Assembly: GCF_007559435.1 (NCBI RefSeq)
Contig: NZ_VMBP01000006.1
Coordinates: 248,001-312,000, forward strand
DNA from: Ancylobacter moscoviensis
GTDB lineage: Bacteria > Pseudomonadota > Alphaproteobacteria > Rhizobiales > Xanthobacteraceae
Length of the DNA: 64,000 nt
Direction of reading: 5' to 3'
The translations under genes and the position numbers were made by a program. The notes below the pieces were generated by a model. The model saw nothing but the letters and a program-made list of their open reading frames with translations, was not told the DNA's origin and ran no database searches. Within the stretch, counting starts at the first letter, position 1. Every line of letters starts with the position of its first letter. Positions 10,857 to 18,985 of the stretch are shown here, piece by piece.

Positions 10857-11272
10857 CGCGTGCCGCCGGCCATTTCCAGCACGATCTCCCATTCCCGGTC
10901 GGTGACCGGCTGGACCGACAGGCGGGAATATTTGAGAAGCGCCATCTCGGCGAGGCGGGGCTCGGTCTTGATGTCGGCGAGCGAGACCGGATTCTTCAGC
11001 GGCTGGACCGCCTTGAGGTCGACCATGACGAACTTTCCGGTCGGGTCGGAGGGATCAGGATAGGCTTCCTTGATCACCTCGACGATGCCGACGATCTCCT
11101 TGCCCTCGTTCGAATGGTAGAAGAAACCACGGTCGCCGGTCTTCATGGCGAGAAGCTGCTGCTTGGCGAGATGGTTGCGCACGCCGTCCCAGTGGGTGCC
11201 CTTCGCCCCGGCGGCGACCTGCTGGTCCCAGGACCATTTGAAGGGTTCGGACTTATAGAGCCAGTGCGCCAT
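10853..11272 (-). CDS. EVE-domain protein (PUA-like, modified-base reader fold)
   Basis: 139-residue single-domain protein of the EVE family (related to THYN1), small PUA/YTH-like modules that bind modified bases in nucleic acids. Typical features are 'WLYKSEP' at the N-terminus, 'WDGVRNHLAK', the 'GDRGFFYHS' strand and the C-terminal 'LSVQPVTDREWEIV'. I prefer ATG 11272; ATG 11278 adds two residues. The stop overlaps the start of the methyltransferase gene by four bases, implying translational coupling. Family is clear; the ligand in this organism is unknown. Confidence 0.88.
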   Translation of the reverse strand: MAHWLYKSEPFKWSWDQQVAAGAKGTHWDGVRNHLAKQQLLAMKTGDRGFFYHSNEGKEIVGIVEVIKEAYPDPSDPTGKFVMVDLKAVQPLKNPVSLADIKTEPRLAEMALLKYSRLSVQPVTDREWEIVLEMAGGTR

Positions 11273-11337
11273 TTCCAATCCTCGTGAACCTCATCGTGAG
11301 GAGCCGACTCGCATTCCTATTTTACCCCGGCATCGCC

Positions 11338-11429
11338 GTCATCCCCGGGCGCGGGTCGGGAAACCGCGACTTGCCGCGTGCCCGGCTGAACCGAAGGCGT
11401 GGATGGCCGGGACAAGCCCGGCCATGATG
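11338..11429. repeat. Two-armed dispersed palindromic repeat, copy 1
   Basis: Right arm at 11398-11429 is the palindrome GGATGGCCGGG-aca-AGCCCGGCCAT; left arm near 11338-11370 starts GTCATCCCCGGG and is degenerate. The same two arms recur at 18675, 37191, 45030, 48533 and 55645. It fills the gap between the EVE gene and gpsA. Confidence 0.7.
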
Positions 11430-11492
11430 AACTTCCAAGCATCCCGGTCGTGAATTACGGGTCAGGCACTCAGGACGAGGCTGATCTTGATC

Positions 11493-12482
11493 TCACGCTT
11501 CCGCTTTCTGGGGGCGGGCCAGCAGCGACCCGATCGCCTGTTCGATATCGCTGCGCCCGGCCAGCACCGCCTCGACGGCGCGGGCGATGGGCATGTCGAC
11601 GCCCCGCGCCTGCGCCATCGCCACCAGCACGGCGGCGGTCAGCGCCCCCTCGGCCAGCTTGCCGGTGGGGTGGAGCCCTTCGTTGCGGCCGAGGCTGAGG
11701 CCGAGCGCGTAGTTGCGCGACTGCGCGGTCGAGCAGGTGAGGATGAGGTCGCCGAGGCCGGAGAGGCCGGTCAGCGTTTCCGTGCGGGCGCCGAACGCCT
11801 TGCCGAAGCGCATCAGCTCGGCGAAGCCGCGCGCGATGAGCGCCGCGCCCGCCGAGGCGCCGAGCTGCCGCCCGCCGACGATGCCGGCGGCGATGGCGAG
11901 CACGTTCTTGGCCGCGCCGCCGATCTCGACGCCGCGCACATCGTCGCTGTGGTAGAGCCGGAACGAGGACGAGCCGAGGGCGGTGGCCAGACCTTCCGCC
12001 ACGCCGAGGTCCCGCGCCGCCAGGGTGACGGCGGTCGGCAGGCCGGCGGCGACGTCCGCCGCGAAGCTCGGGCCGGAGAGGATGGCGGGCGTCGCGCCGG
12101 GGCACGCCTCGGCCAGCACCTGCGTCATGAACAGCGAGGTGCCGCGCTCGATGCCCTTGGCGCAGGTGACGACCGGGGTACCGGCCGCCAGATGCGGGGC
12201 CAGCGCGTGGGCGACCTCGCGGCTCGCCTGAGCCGGCACGACCAGCAGCACCGCGTCGCAGCCCGACAGGGCGGCGAGCGAGGCGGAGAGGGTGATGGAA
12301 TCGGCCAGCCGGACGCCGGGAAGATGCGCCGGGTTGGTGCGGCTGCGGGCCATGGCCTCGACGGCTTCGGCGTCGCGGCCCCACAGCACGACCTCGCGCC
12401 CGGCGCGGGCGGCGGCGTTGGCGAGCGCCGTGCCCCAGGCGCCGGCGCCGACCACGCCGATGGTGGAGAAGCGTGCCGGCAT
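11493..12482 (-). CDS. gpsA: NAD(P)-dependent glycerol-3-phosphate dehydrogenase
   Basis: Reduces dihydroxyacetone phosphate to sn-glycerol 3-phosphate for phospholipid synthesis; cytosolic. 329 residues. The N-terminal Rossmann motif is '[13 protein letters not shown]', and '[10 protein letters not shown]' and '[16 protein letters not shown]' carry the substrate-site lysines. The ATG at 12482 overlaps the tsaD stop (TGATG), so the longer open frame to 13916 is only antisense and upstream read-through. It pairs with tsaD as a coupled two-gene unit, an arrangement common in Rhizobiales. Identity secure. Confidence 0.96.
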   Translation of the reverse strand: MPARFSTIGVVGAGAWGTALANAAARAGREVVLWGRDAEAVEAMARSRTNPAHLPGVRLADSITLSASLAALSGCDAVLLVVPAQASREVAHALAPHLAAGTPVVTCAKGIERGTSLFMTQVLAEACPGATPAILSGPSFAADVAAGLPTAVTLAARDLGVAEGLATALGSSSFRLYHSDDVRGVEIGGAAKNVLAIAAGIVGGRQLGASAGAALIARGFAELMRFGKAFGARTETLTGLSGLGDLILTCSTAQSRNYALGLSLGRNEGLHPTGKLAEGALTAAVLVAMAQARGVDMPIARAVEAVLAGRSDIEQAIGSLLARPQKAEA

Positions 12483-13588
12483 CAGTCGGCCGGCCCCGTG
12501 GTGCCGGGTCCCGTGGCACCGCGCTCCGTGGCGCCGCGTTCCGCGCTCTCGATCTCGCCCAGCGGCCAGCGGGCGCGGGGGGAGACGTCGAGCCCGTCGA
12601 CGAGGCCGCGCGCCATGCGCTCGGCGCCCGCCCAGGCGATCATGGCGCCGTTGTCGGTGCACAGCTCCGGCGGAGGCACGGCGAGGCGCGTGCCGCCATC
12701 GGCCGCCACCTTGTGCAGCACGCGGCGCACCGCCTGATTGGCGCCGACGCCGCCGGCGAGCACGAGGGCGTGGGGCTTCAGCCCGCGCTCGCGCATCACC
12801 CGCAGGGCGCAGCGCACGCGGTCGGCGAGGATGTCGACGACGGCGGCCTGGAAGGAGGCGCACAGGTCGTTCACATCCTCCTCGCCCAGCGGCGCGATCT
12901 TCAGCGCCTCCAGCCGCACGGCGGTCTTGAGGCCGGACAGCGAGAAATCCGGCACCGGCTTGCCGTGCAGCGGGCGCGGCAGGGCGAAGCGGCTGGCATC
13001 GCCCTTGAGCGCCGCGCGCTCCACCGCCGGCCCGCCGGGATAGGGCAGGCCGAGCATCTTCGCGGTCTTGTCGAAGGCCTCGCCGATGGCGTCGTCGATG
13101 GTGCCGCCGAGCTTGGTGTATTCGCCGACCCCGGTGACGGCGACGAGCTGGGTGTGCCCGCCCGAGACGAGCAGCAGCAGGAAGGGGAAGGGCACCTTGT
13201 CGGTCAGCCGGGCGGTCAGCGCGTGCGCTTCCAGATGGTTGACGGCGACCAGCGGCTTGTGGGCGGCGAGCGCCAGCGCCTTGGCCGTGGTGAGGCCGAC
13301 GATGACCCCGCCGATGAGCCCCGGGCCGGCGGCGGCGGCGATGCCGCTGAGCTCCGGCAGGCCGAGGCCGGCCGCGCGCAGCGCCCGCTCGATCACATGA
13401 TCGAGAATTTCGACATGGGCGCGGGCGGCGATCTCCGGCACCACGCCGCCATACTCGGCATGGTCCTGGGTCTGCGAATGCACCACGTTGGACAGGATGG
13501 TGCCCGTGCCGTCCCCACGCCGGCGCACGACCGCGGCGGCGGTTTCGTCGCAGGTGGTCTCGATGCCGAGGAGGAGAAGATCGCTCAT
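12482..13588 (-). CDS. tsaD: tRNA N6-threonylcarbamoyladenosine transferase subunit TsaD
   Basis: Kae1/Gcp-family subunit that transfers the threonylcarbamoyl group to A37 of ANN-decoding tRNAs. 368 residues with the ASKHA N-terminus '[14 protein letters not shown]', the metal-binding HxxxH 'HLEAH' near residue 114, and '[11 protein letters not shown]'. Start chosen at ATG 13588 ('MSDLLLLG') because upstream residues to 13639 do not match the family and a -10-like TATAAA lies only five bases before this ATG, suggesting a leaderless transcript. Divergent from hemC; the stop overlaps the gpsA start. Confidence 0.96.
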   Translation of the reverse strand: MSDLLLLGIETTCDETAAAVVRRRGDGTGTILSNVVHSQTQDHAEYGGVVPEIAARAHVEILDHVIERALRAAGLGLPELSGIAAAAGPGLIGGVIVGLTTAKALALAAHKPLVAVNHLEAHALTARLTDKVPFPFLLLLVSGGHTQLVAVTGVGEYTKLGGTIDDAIGEAFDKTAKMLGLPYPGGPAVERAALKGDASRFALPRPLHGKPVPDFSLSGLKTAVRLEALKIAPLGEEDVNDLCASFQAAVVDILADRVRCALRVMRERGLKPHALVLAGGVGANQAVRRVLHKVAADGGTRLAVPPPELCTDNGAMIAWAGAERMARGLVDGLDVSPRARWPLGEIESAERGATERGATGPGTTGPAD

Positions 13589-13592
13589 TGAC

Positions 13593-13598
13593 TTTATA
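13593..13598 (-). promoter_or_regulatory. Candidate -10 element immediately before tsaD
   Basis: Leftward TATAAA ends five bases before the tsaD ATG, placing the predicted transcript start on or next to the start codon. No good -35 match (AGGTTC at a 17-base spacing). Confidence 0.4.
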
Positions 13599-13650
13599 TG
13601 GTTGGACGGTGATCTGAACCTGCACCGAACCGCTAGCACCGCAGGACCGC

Positions 13651-14586
13651 ATGACGCAATCGCTTCCCAAACTCCGGCTCGGCACGCGCGGCAGCCCGCT
13701 GGCGCTCTGGCAGGCCCATGCGGTGCGCGATGCCCTCGTGAAGGCGCATGGCTGGCCGCAGGAGGCGGTCGAGGTGCAGGTGATCCGCACCACCGGCGAC
13801 GCCATCACCGATCGCGCGCTGGCGCAGGCCGGCGGCAAGGGGCTTTTCACCAAGGAGCTGGAAGAGGCGCTGCTGGACCGGCGAATCGATCTCGCCGTGC
13901 ATTCGGCCAAGGACATGGCGACGCGCCTGCCCGACGGGCTGCACCTCGTCGGCTACCTGCCGCGCGCGGATGTGCGCGACGCGCTGATCCTGCGCGAGGG
14001 CTCCTCGCTGCGCGACCTGCCGCCGGGCGCGAAGATCGGCACCGCCTCGCTGCGCCGGGAAGCGCAGCTGCGCCGGGTGCGGCCGGACCTCCAGGTCTCG
14101 CTGCTGCGCGGCAATGTGCACACGCGGCTCGGCAAGGTGGAGAGCGGCGAATTCGACGGCACGCTGCTGGCGCTCGCCGGGCTGACCCGGCTGGGCCTCG
14201 CGGACAAGGCGAGCGCGGTGCTGGACGTGACCGACTTCCTGCCGGCGGTGGGGCAGGGGGCGGTCGCCATCGAGACCCGCTTCGGCGACATCGCCGTCGA
14301 CGCGCTGATCGTGCCCGTGGTGTGCCCGGCGACCGGGCTCGCGGTGCGGGTGGAGCGCGCCTATCTGGGCGAGCTGGACGGCTCCTGCCGCACGCCGATC
14401 GGCGGGCTGGCGGAGGTGATCGGCGACGAGATCCGCTTCCGCGGCGCGGTGCTGTCGCCGGACGGCACGCGCTATTACGAGATCGTGCGCTACGGCTCGA
14501 CCTCGCGGGCGCTGGAGCTCGGCATCGCCGCCGGGCAGGAGATGCGCGCCATGGTGCCGCCCGAGCTGATCCCGAGCGGGACGTGA
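13651..14586 (+). CDS. hemC: Hydroxymethylbilane synthase (porphobilinogen deaminase)
   Basis: Condenses four porphobilinogens into hydroxymethylbilane in tetrapyrrole synthesis. 311 residues. Visible: '[14 protein letters not shown]' at the N-terminus, '[10 protein letters not shown]', '[10 protein letters not shown]', and 'GSCRTPIGG' with Cys246, which holds the dipyrromethane cofactor. AGGA lies before the ATG. First gene of hemC-hemD-mitofilin-HemY, divergent from tsaD across 62 bases. Identity secure. Confidence 0.97.
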   Translation: MTQSLPKLRLGTRGSPLALWQAHAVRDALVKAHGWPQEAVEVQVIRTTGDAITDRALAQAGGKGLFTKELEEALLDRRIDLAVHSAKDMATRLPDGLHLVGYLPRADVRDALILREGSSLRDLPPGAKIGTASLRREAQLRRVRPDLQVSLLRGNVHTRLGKVESGEFDGTLLALAGLTRLGLADKASAVLDVTDFLPAVGQGAVAIETRFGDIAVDALIVPVVCPATGLAVRVERAYLGELDGSCRTPIGGLAEVIGDEIRFRGAVLSPDGTRYYEIVRYGSTSRALELGIAAGQEMRAMVPPELIPSGT

Positions 14587-14596
14587 TGCGGGTGCG

Positions 14597-15319
14597 ATGA
14601 TGCGGGTTCTGGTGACGCGGCCGCGGCCGGACGCCGAGGCCACCGCCGCGCGGCTCGCCGCCGCGGGGCATCAGGCGATCGTCGATCCGATGCTGGCCGT
14701 CGAGCCGATCCCTGACGCCCGCCTGCCGGAGGGGCGTTTCGACGCGGTGGCGCTGACCAGCGTGAACGGCGCGCGGCTGCTGGGGGCTCGGTTGCTGGAG
14801 GCTCGGCCGGAGCGGACGGCGCTCGCCGGCCTGCCGCTCTACGCGGTCGGGCGGCGCACGGCGGCGGCGGCGCCGGGAGGCTTCGCCGATGTGCATGTGG
14901 CCGGCGGGGACGGCGTGTCGCTGGCGGCGCTGCTGCGGGCCGAGCTGCCACGCGGGGCACGCCTGCTCTATGTGGCCGGCGAGGACCGGGCCATCGATCT
15001 CGGCGCGGCGCTGGCGGGCGACGGCATTTCCACCGAACTCTTCGTGATCTACCGCGCGGTACCGGCGGCGGGACTGGCGGCGGACACGCTCGCGGCGGCG
15101 GCGGCGGGGCGGATCGACGCCGCCTTCCATTTCTCCCCGCGCACCGCCGCGACGCTCGCCGCGCGGGCGAACGAGGCCGGGGCGGCGGCGCATTTCCGCC
15201 ATATCGAGCATCTGTGCTTCTCGGCCAATGTGGCGGCGCCGCTGAAGGCGGCCGGCTGGCCGACCCGGGTCGCCGCCGAGCCGACCGAAGAGGGCTTGTT
15301 CGCGCTGCTTGGCCGGTAA
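14597..15319 (+). CDS. hemD: Uroporphyrinogen-III synthase
   Basis: Cyclises hydroxymethylbilane with D-ring inversion to uroporphyrinogen III, the branch point to heme and cobalamin. 240 residues. Sequence conservation in HemD is low, but the opening 'VLVTRPRPDAEATAARL', the 'ALTSVNGARLL' segment and the hemC-adjacent position are diagnostic. The start is ATG 14597 or ATG 14600, ten bases after hemC. The cobalamin genes cobST lie a few kilobases away. Confidence 0.92.
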   Translation: MMRVLVTRPRPDAEATAARLAAAGHQAIVDPMLAVEPIPDARLPEGRFDAVALTSVNGARLLGARLLEARPERTALAGLPLYAVGRRTAAAAPGGFADVHVAGGDGVSLAALLRAELPRGARLLYVAGEDRAIDLGAALAGDGISTELFVIYRAVPAAGLAADTLAAAAAGRIDAAFHFSPRTAATLAARANEAGAAAHFRHIEHLCFSANVAAPLKAAGWPTRVAAEPTEEGLFALLGR

Positions 15320-15414
15320 AACATGGGGGCTCTCCCGAGGTTGCGGGCGGGGGACAGGCGGTCTATCCGGGAACCAGGGGCGGCCCGGCGCTTTATGACG
15401 GCAGAGGTAAGCAC

Positions 15415-16770
15415 GTGGCGAAAGACGATCCGACCAGCGGCGCGAAGGACAAGGCGGGAACCGGCGGCAAGCCCTCGCGCCGCGCGCCGCCGACCCTCGA
15501 CCTTTCCGCCAAGGATGTGACGCCGGTCTCCGACGACGCGGCCACCGCCGAGCCGCTGCCCGGCGAGAACGCGAAGCCGGCCGATGATGGCGGTGTGCCC
15601 GCTGAAAGCGCCTCCGCCGAAAGCACCCCGGGTGACGCGGCTTCCGCCGCCGGGGACGTGCCGGTGCTGGATGTGGAAGCCGAGCCGGAGACGCAGAATG
15701 GCCGACCTGGCGACGCCGCGCCGGAACCCCGGCCGGAGCGCCGGCTCGGGCTGATCGGCGGCATCGTCGCCGGGCTGGTTTCGGGCGTGATCGGCGGGGC
15801 GGTGGCCTTCGCCCTCGTCTCCGCCTTTTACGGCGCCGATCAGAATGTCGATGCCATCACCGAGCTGGAGGCGCGCGCGCTCGATCTGCGCCAGCGCGTC
15901 GAGGTGCTGGAGTCCCGTGCCGGGGAGGCCTCGGCGCTGGACGCTTCCGCCCCGCAGGAACTGGCGACGCGGCTCGATGCGCTGGAGAGCGGGCTCGACG
16001 CGCTCGGCCGCAAGGTCGAGACGCTGCCCGCCCCGGCGCCCGCCGAGGGCGCGGCGCCGACCGCCGCCGTCTCGGTGGAGGATGTCGCGGGGCTGGCGAA
16101 CCGTGTCGGCGCGCTGGAAGGCCGGGTGACGGCGATCCCCGCGCCGGTCGTGCCGCCGCCGGCCGCGTCTCCGGCCGATCTCGACGCCGCCCGTTCGCGC
16201 ATCGCCGCGTTGGAGGAGAGGCTCGACGCCGTCGCCACCGCCCAGAAGGCGAGCGGGCAGGGAGCGGCCCAGCTCGTGGCCCTGCGCGCGCTGCGCGACG
16301 CGGTGGCGAGTGGGCGGCCCTTCGCCATGGAACTCAAGGCCTCGCGGGCGCTGCTCGGCGCCGAGGGGGCGCCACTCGCGACGCTTGAGCCGGCGGCGGC
16401 GGAAGGCTTTCCGTCCGCGTCGGCTCTGGCCGCGCGGCTGAAGACGGCGACCGCTCCGGCCGAGACCGCTCCCGCTCCCGCCACGGCGGAGGGCGGCGTG
16501 GTCGAGCGGCTGATGCGCAGCGCGCAGGGCCTCGTCAGCGTGCGGCGCTCGGACGACGCGGCGGCCTCGCCCGGCCTCGCCCGGGCGGAAGCCGCGCTGG
16601 CGCGGGGCGATTTCGCCGGTGCCAAGGCGGCGCTCGCGGCGCTGCCGGAGACGGAGCGCGCGGCGGCCCAGCCGGTTATCGCCGTTCTCGACGCCCGGCA
16701 GGCGGCGCTCGACGCCATCGCCGGGATCGACCAGCATGTGCTCGCCACGCTCGGGGGAGGCGCCCAGTGA
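15415..16770 (+). CDS. Mitofilin/Mic60-domain inner membrane protein
   Basis: 451 residues with an acidic, Ala/Pro-rich N-terminus (1-110), one transmembrane helix at about 112-140, a central coiled-coil-prone region with heptad-like Leu/Ala ('ALESGLDALGRKVE'), and a C-terminal mitofilin-like domain (about 360-440) containing 'ARAEAALARGDFAGAKAAL'. Alphaproteobacterial Mic60 homologues bend membranes and can form contacts with the outer envelope; they are typically encoded beside hem genes. Start chosen at GTG 15415 with AGAGG upstream; the open frame extends back into hemD but that part is not family-like. The stop overlaps the next start as GTGA. Confidence 0.83.
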   Translation: MAKDDPTSGAKDKAGTGGKPSRRAPPTLDLSAKDVTPVSDDAATAEPLPGENAKPADDGGVPAESASAESTPGDAASAAGDVPVLDVEAEPETQNGRPGDAAPEPRPERRLGLIGGIVAGLVSGVIGGAVAFALVSAFYGADQNVDAITELEARALDLRQRVEVLESRAGEASALDASAPQELATRLDALESGLDALGRKVETLPAPAPAEGAAPTAAVSVEDVAGLANRVGALEGRVTAIPAPVVPPPAASPADLDAARSRIAALEERLDAVATAQKASGQGAAQLVALRALRDAVASGRPFAMELKASRALLGAEGAPLATLEPAAAEGFPSASALAARLKTATAPAETAPAPATAEGGVVERLMRSAQGLVSVRRSDDAAASPGLARAEAALARGDFAGAKAALAALPETERAAAQPVIAVLDARQAALDAIAGIDQHVLATLGGGAQ

Positions 16771-18389
16771 TACGGCTCGTCGTCTATCTGCTCGTCCTTT
16801 CCCTCATCGCCTTCGGCGTCGCCTGGCTGGCGGACCGTCCCGGCTCGGTGACGATCGACTGGCAGGGCTGGCAGATCGAGACCAGCATCCTCGTCGCGGC
16901 GAGCGCGCTGCTGGCGCTGCTGGCGGCAACCATCCTGATCTGGACGGCGCTGCGCATGATCGTCCGCTCGCCCGACCTGATCGCCTTTTCCTGGCGCGCC
17001 CGGCGCCGCAACCGGGGCTGGACGGCGGTGTCGCGCGGCCTCGTGGCGGTCGGCTCCGGCGACGCGGTGGGCGCCCGCCGGGCGGCCAACGACGCCGAGC
17101 GGCTGCTCGGCCGCGAGCCGCTGACCCAGCTTCTCGCCGCGCAGGCGGCGCAGCTTTCCGGCGATGCGGTGGGCGCGGAAGCGGCCTTCCGCTCGATGAC
17201 CGAGGCGCCCGGCACGCGCCTGCTGGGCCTGCGCGGCCTGCATGTGGAGGCGCGCCGGCGCGGCGATGCCGGCGCCGCCCTGCTGGCGGCGGAGGAAGCC
17301 GCGCGCCACGAGCCCGGCCTTGCCTGGGCGGCGGACGCGGTGATCGAGGCGCGCTGCCTCAATGGCGATTTCGCCGGGGCGCTGGCCATGCTGGAGCGCG
17401 AGGCCGCGCATGGCGGGCTCGACCGGGCGGCGCATCGCCGCCGGCGGGCGGTGCTGCTCGCCGCGCAGGCGCAGGCGGTGGAACTTTCCGACCCTGTGAC
17501 CGCACGCGAGAAGGCGGTGGAGGCGACCCGCCTCGCGCCGACGCTGGTGCCGGCCGCCGAGGTCGCCGGCCGGCTGCTCGGCGCGGCGGGCGACGCGCGC
17601 AAGGCCGCCAAGATCATCGAGGCGGCCTATGCCGCCACCCCGCATCCCGACCTTGCCGACGCCTATCTGCACCTGCGGCCCGGCGATGCCTCGCGCGAGC
17701 GGCTGAAGCGCATCCGCACCCTGACCGCGCGCATGCCGGGCCACCCGGAAAGCGCCATGGCGCTCGCCCGCGCGGCGATCGACGCGCAGGATTTCGACGT
17801 GGCGCGCACGGCGCTGGCGCCGCTGCTGGGCGACCCGACGCAGCGTGCCTGCCTGCTGATGGCGGAGCTGGAAGCCGCCGAGAACGGTGATGTGGGCAAG
17901 GCGCGCGAATGGACCGCCCGCGCGGTGCGGGCGCAGCGCGACCCGGCCTGGGTGGCGGACGGCGTGGTCGCCGACCGCTGGGCGCCGGTCTCGCCGGTGA
18001 CGGGCCGTCTCGACGCCTTCGAATGGAAGCTGCCGCCCGGCGTCGCGACGACGCCGATGCTGGAGAACGAGGCCGAGCGGGTGAAGGCGGCGATCGCCGC
18101 CGCCATCGAGAGCCGCCCGGCGGTGGAGCCGGCCTCCGGGCCGGTGGTCGACCTGACCGAGCCGGAGCATGCCCCGAGCCTCGCGCCGGAAGCCGAGAAG
18201 GGCGAGCCCCCCAAGGCCGATCTTCCGAAGGCTGACTTCGTGAAGCCGGAGCCGGTGCGGCCGAGGCCCGCGACGGCGGCCATCGTGACGCCGGTGGTGG
18301 CGATGCCGCATCTGCCGGACGATCCCGGCCCCGAGGATGCCTATCCGGACGAGACCATCGGCCGCTCGCGCCCGCCCTTCGGCATCTGA
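16767..18389 (+). CDS. HemY N-terminal-domain/TPR inner membrane protein
   Basis: 540 residues. Two closely spaced N-terminal transmembrane helices (about 1-20 and 40-65) form the HemY_N domain, followed by TPR-like helical repeats and a Pro/Glu/Lys-rich tail (about 460-540). Despite the name, this family is not protoporphyrinogen oxidase; its role in heme synthesis is inferred from gene order and it may scaffold late pathway steps. The GTG start overlaps the mitofilin stop by four bases, so the two are translationally coupled, which suggests a shared envelope role. Confidence 0.87.
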   Translation: MIRLVVYLLVLSLIAFGVAWLADRPGSVTIDWQGWQIETSILVAASALLALLAATILIWTALRMIVRSPDLIAFSWRARRRNRGWTAVSRGLVAVGSGDAVGARRAANDAERLLGREPLTQLLAAQAAQLSGDAVGAEAAFRSMTEAPGTRLLGLRGLHVEARRRGDAGAALLAAEEAARHEPGLAWAADAVIEARCLNGDFAGALAMLEREAAHGGLDRAAHRRRRAVLLAAQAQAVELSDPVTAREKAVEATRLAPTLVPAAEVAGRLLGAAGDARKAAKIIEAAYAATPHPDLADAYLHLRPGDASRERLKRIRTLTARMPGHPESAMALARAAIDAQDFDVARTALAPLLGDPTQRACLLMAELEAAENGDVGKAREWTARAVRAQRDPAWVADGVVADRWAPVSPVTGRLDAFEWKLPPGVATTPMLENEAERVKAAIAAAIESRPAVEPASGPVVDLTEPEHAPSLAPEAEKGEPPKADLPKADFVKPEPVRPRPATAAIVTPVVAMPHLPDDPGPEDAYPDETIGRSRPPFGI

Positions 18390-18430
18390 AGGGCGACCGC
18401 GCGCGGCGTTGAGGCGCGCGGCGGCGGGCG

Positions 18431-18611
18431 CAAAAAAAAAGCGCGCCGTGACGGCGCGCTGCTTCCAGGTTCGGGTCCCCGCCAGAGGCCGGCCGCTCGT
18501 CAGGCGGCCGGAGGGAAAGAACACGGTCGGAGTACATCCGTCCTGACCGTGTTCCGTCCGGCGAGGCGCTGACGAAGCGCCAACATACCGGAAGCCCTGT
18601 TCTGGCTGGGT
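18431..18611 (-). ncRNA. Structured small RNA with own promoter and terminator; 6S RNA candidate
   Basis: Predicted transcript of about 180 bases from near 18611 to the T-run at 18432. By-eye folding gives one long rod: closing stem GGCUUCC/GGAAGC (18596-18590 with 18466-18461), then UCGUCAG/CUGACGA (18575-18569 with 18503-18497), CCGGA/UCCGG (18561-18557 with 18512-18508) and a perfect 10-bp apical stem GAACACGGUC/GACCGUGUUC (18554-18545 with 18528-18519). Between the closing and next stem is a large asymmetric internal loop whose left strand includes AUGUUGGCGC. Rod, central bubble and length fit 6S RNA, which sequesters sigma-70 RNA polymerase. 6S is my best guess; the transcription unit itself is more certain than the identity. 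Confidence 0.6.
18432..18460 (-). terminator. Intrinsic terminator of the structured small RNA
   Basis: Reading leftward: a GC stem GCGCGCC/GGCGCGC with loop GUCAC (18459-18441), then nine uninterrupted T residues. The orientation is clearly minus strand; on the plus strand the run is poly-A, so it does not terminate the HemY operon. Confidence 0.85.
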
Positions 18612-18617
18612 TGAAGC

Positions 18618-18646
18618 ATATCTAGGCAGCCGGAACGGCATTTCAA
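18618..18646 (-). promoter_or_regulatory. Candidate sigma-70-type promoter of the structured small RNA
   Basis: Reading leftward: -35 TTGAAA (18646-18641), exactly 17 bases, -10 AGATAT (18623-18618). No open reading frame starts downstream before the terminator, supporting a non-coding transcript. Confidence 0.65.
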
Positions 18647-18674
18647 GGGGCGGGTGCGGATTTTGCCGCCGCGA

Positions 18675-18755
18675 CGTCATTCCGGGCGCGCGGTGGCATC
18701 GTGTTCACGGCCGGGGTGGAAGACGTGGATGGCCGGGACGAACCCGGCCATGACG
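18675..18755. repeat. Two-armed dispersed palindromic repeat, copy 2
   Basis: Left arm begins GTCATTCCGGGCGCGCGG (18676); right arm GTGGATGGCCGGG-acga-ACCCGGCCATGACGG spans about 18724-18754. Same family as the copies at 11338, 37191, 45030, 48533 and 55645. Confidence 0.7.
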
Positions 18756-18820
18756 GCGGTGCCGTTCGGATGGCGATTTCGGGACGGTCGGCGGATCCGG
18801 GATGACGGAGGCGGCCCTTC

Positions 18821-18966
18821 GACCTCTCCCTGTGGGGGAGAGGTCGCTGCGCAGCGGCGGGAGAGGGGCGCATGCTGCGGAGCGGCGAAGGCTCCTCATG
18901 GGGCGACGCAGGCTTCTCACGAGGCGTCGAAGGCCCCACACCCCCAGCCCTTTCCCCGATGGGGAG
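18821..18966. repeat. CTCTCCC/GGGAGAG hairpin repeat cluster
   Basis: Two related hairpins: GACCTCTCCC/GGGAGAGGTC (18821-18845) and a CCCCGATGGGG core followed by AGAGGGAGCGAGG near 18955. A similar TCTCCCC-gt-GGGGAGA hairpin occurs at 58527-58542, so this is a second dispersed repeat family. Confidence 0.5.
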
Positions 18967-18985
18967 AGGGAGCGAGGTCGTTCCC

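Larger units (their letters stand above)
18612..18985. other. 374-base intergenic region of repeats upstream of the sRNA and downstream of cobT
   Basis: Contains the sRNA promoter at its left edge, dispersed palindromic repeat copy 2 (18675-18755), and a 10-bp hairpin GACCTCTCCC/GGGAGAGGTC at 18821-18845 followed by GCTGCGCAGC and a second CCCC-gat-GGGG element near 18955-18965. The short open frames here look like repeat read-through. No gene recognised. Confidence 0.6.

Noticed and set aside
18431-18611. Reading the structured RNA as SRP (4.5S) RNA because of GGAAGCAGC
   Set aside because: The conserved SRP domain IV loop GGAAGGAAGCAGCC is not complete and the asymmetric tetraloop helix is missing.
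15840-18680. 946-codon minus-strand frame opposite the mitofilin and HemY genes
   Set aside because: Shadow; its only interest is that its 5' end runs through the structured RNA, which is better explained as non-coding.
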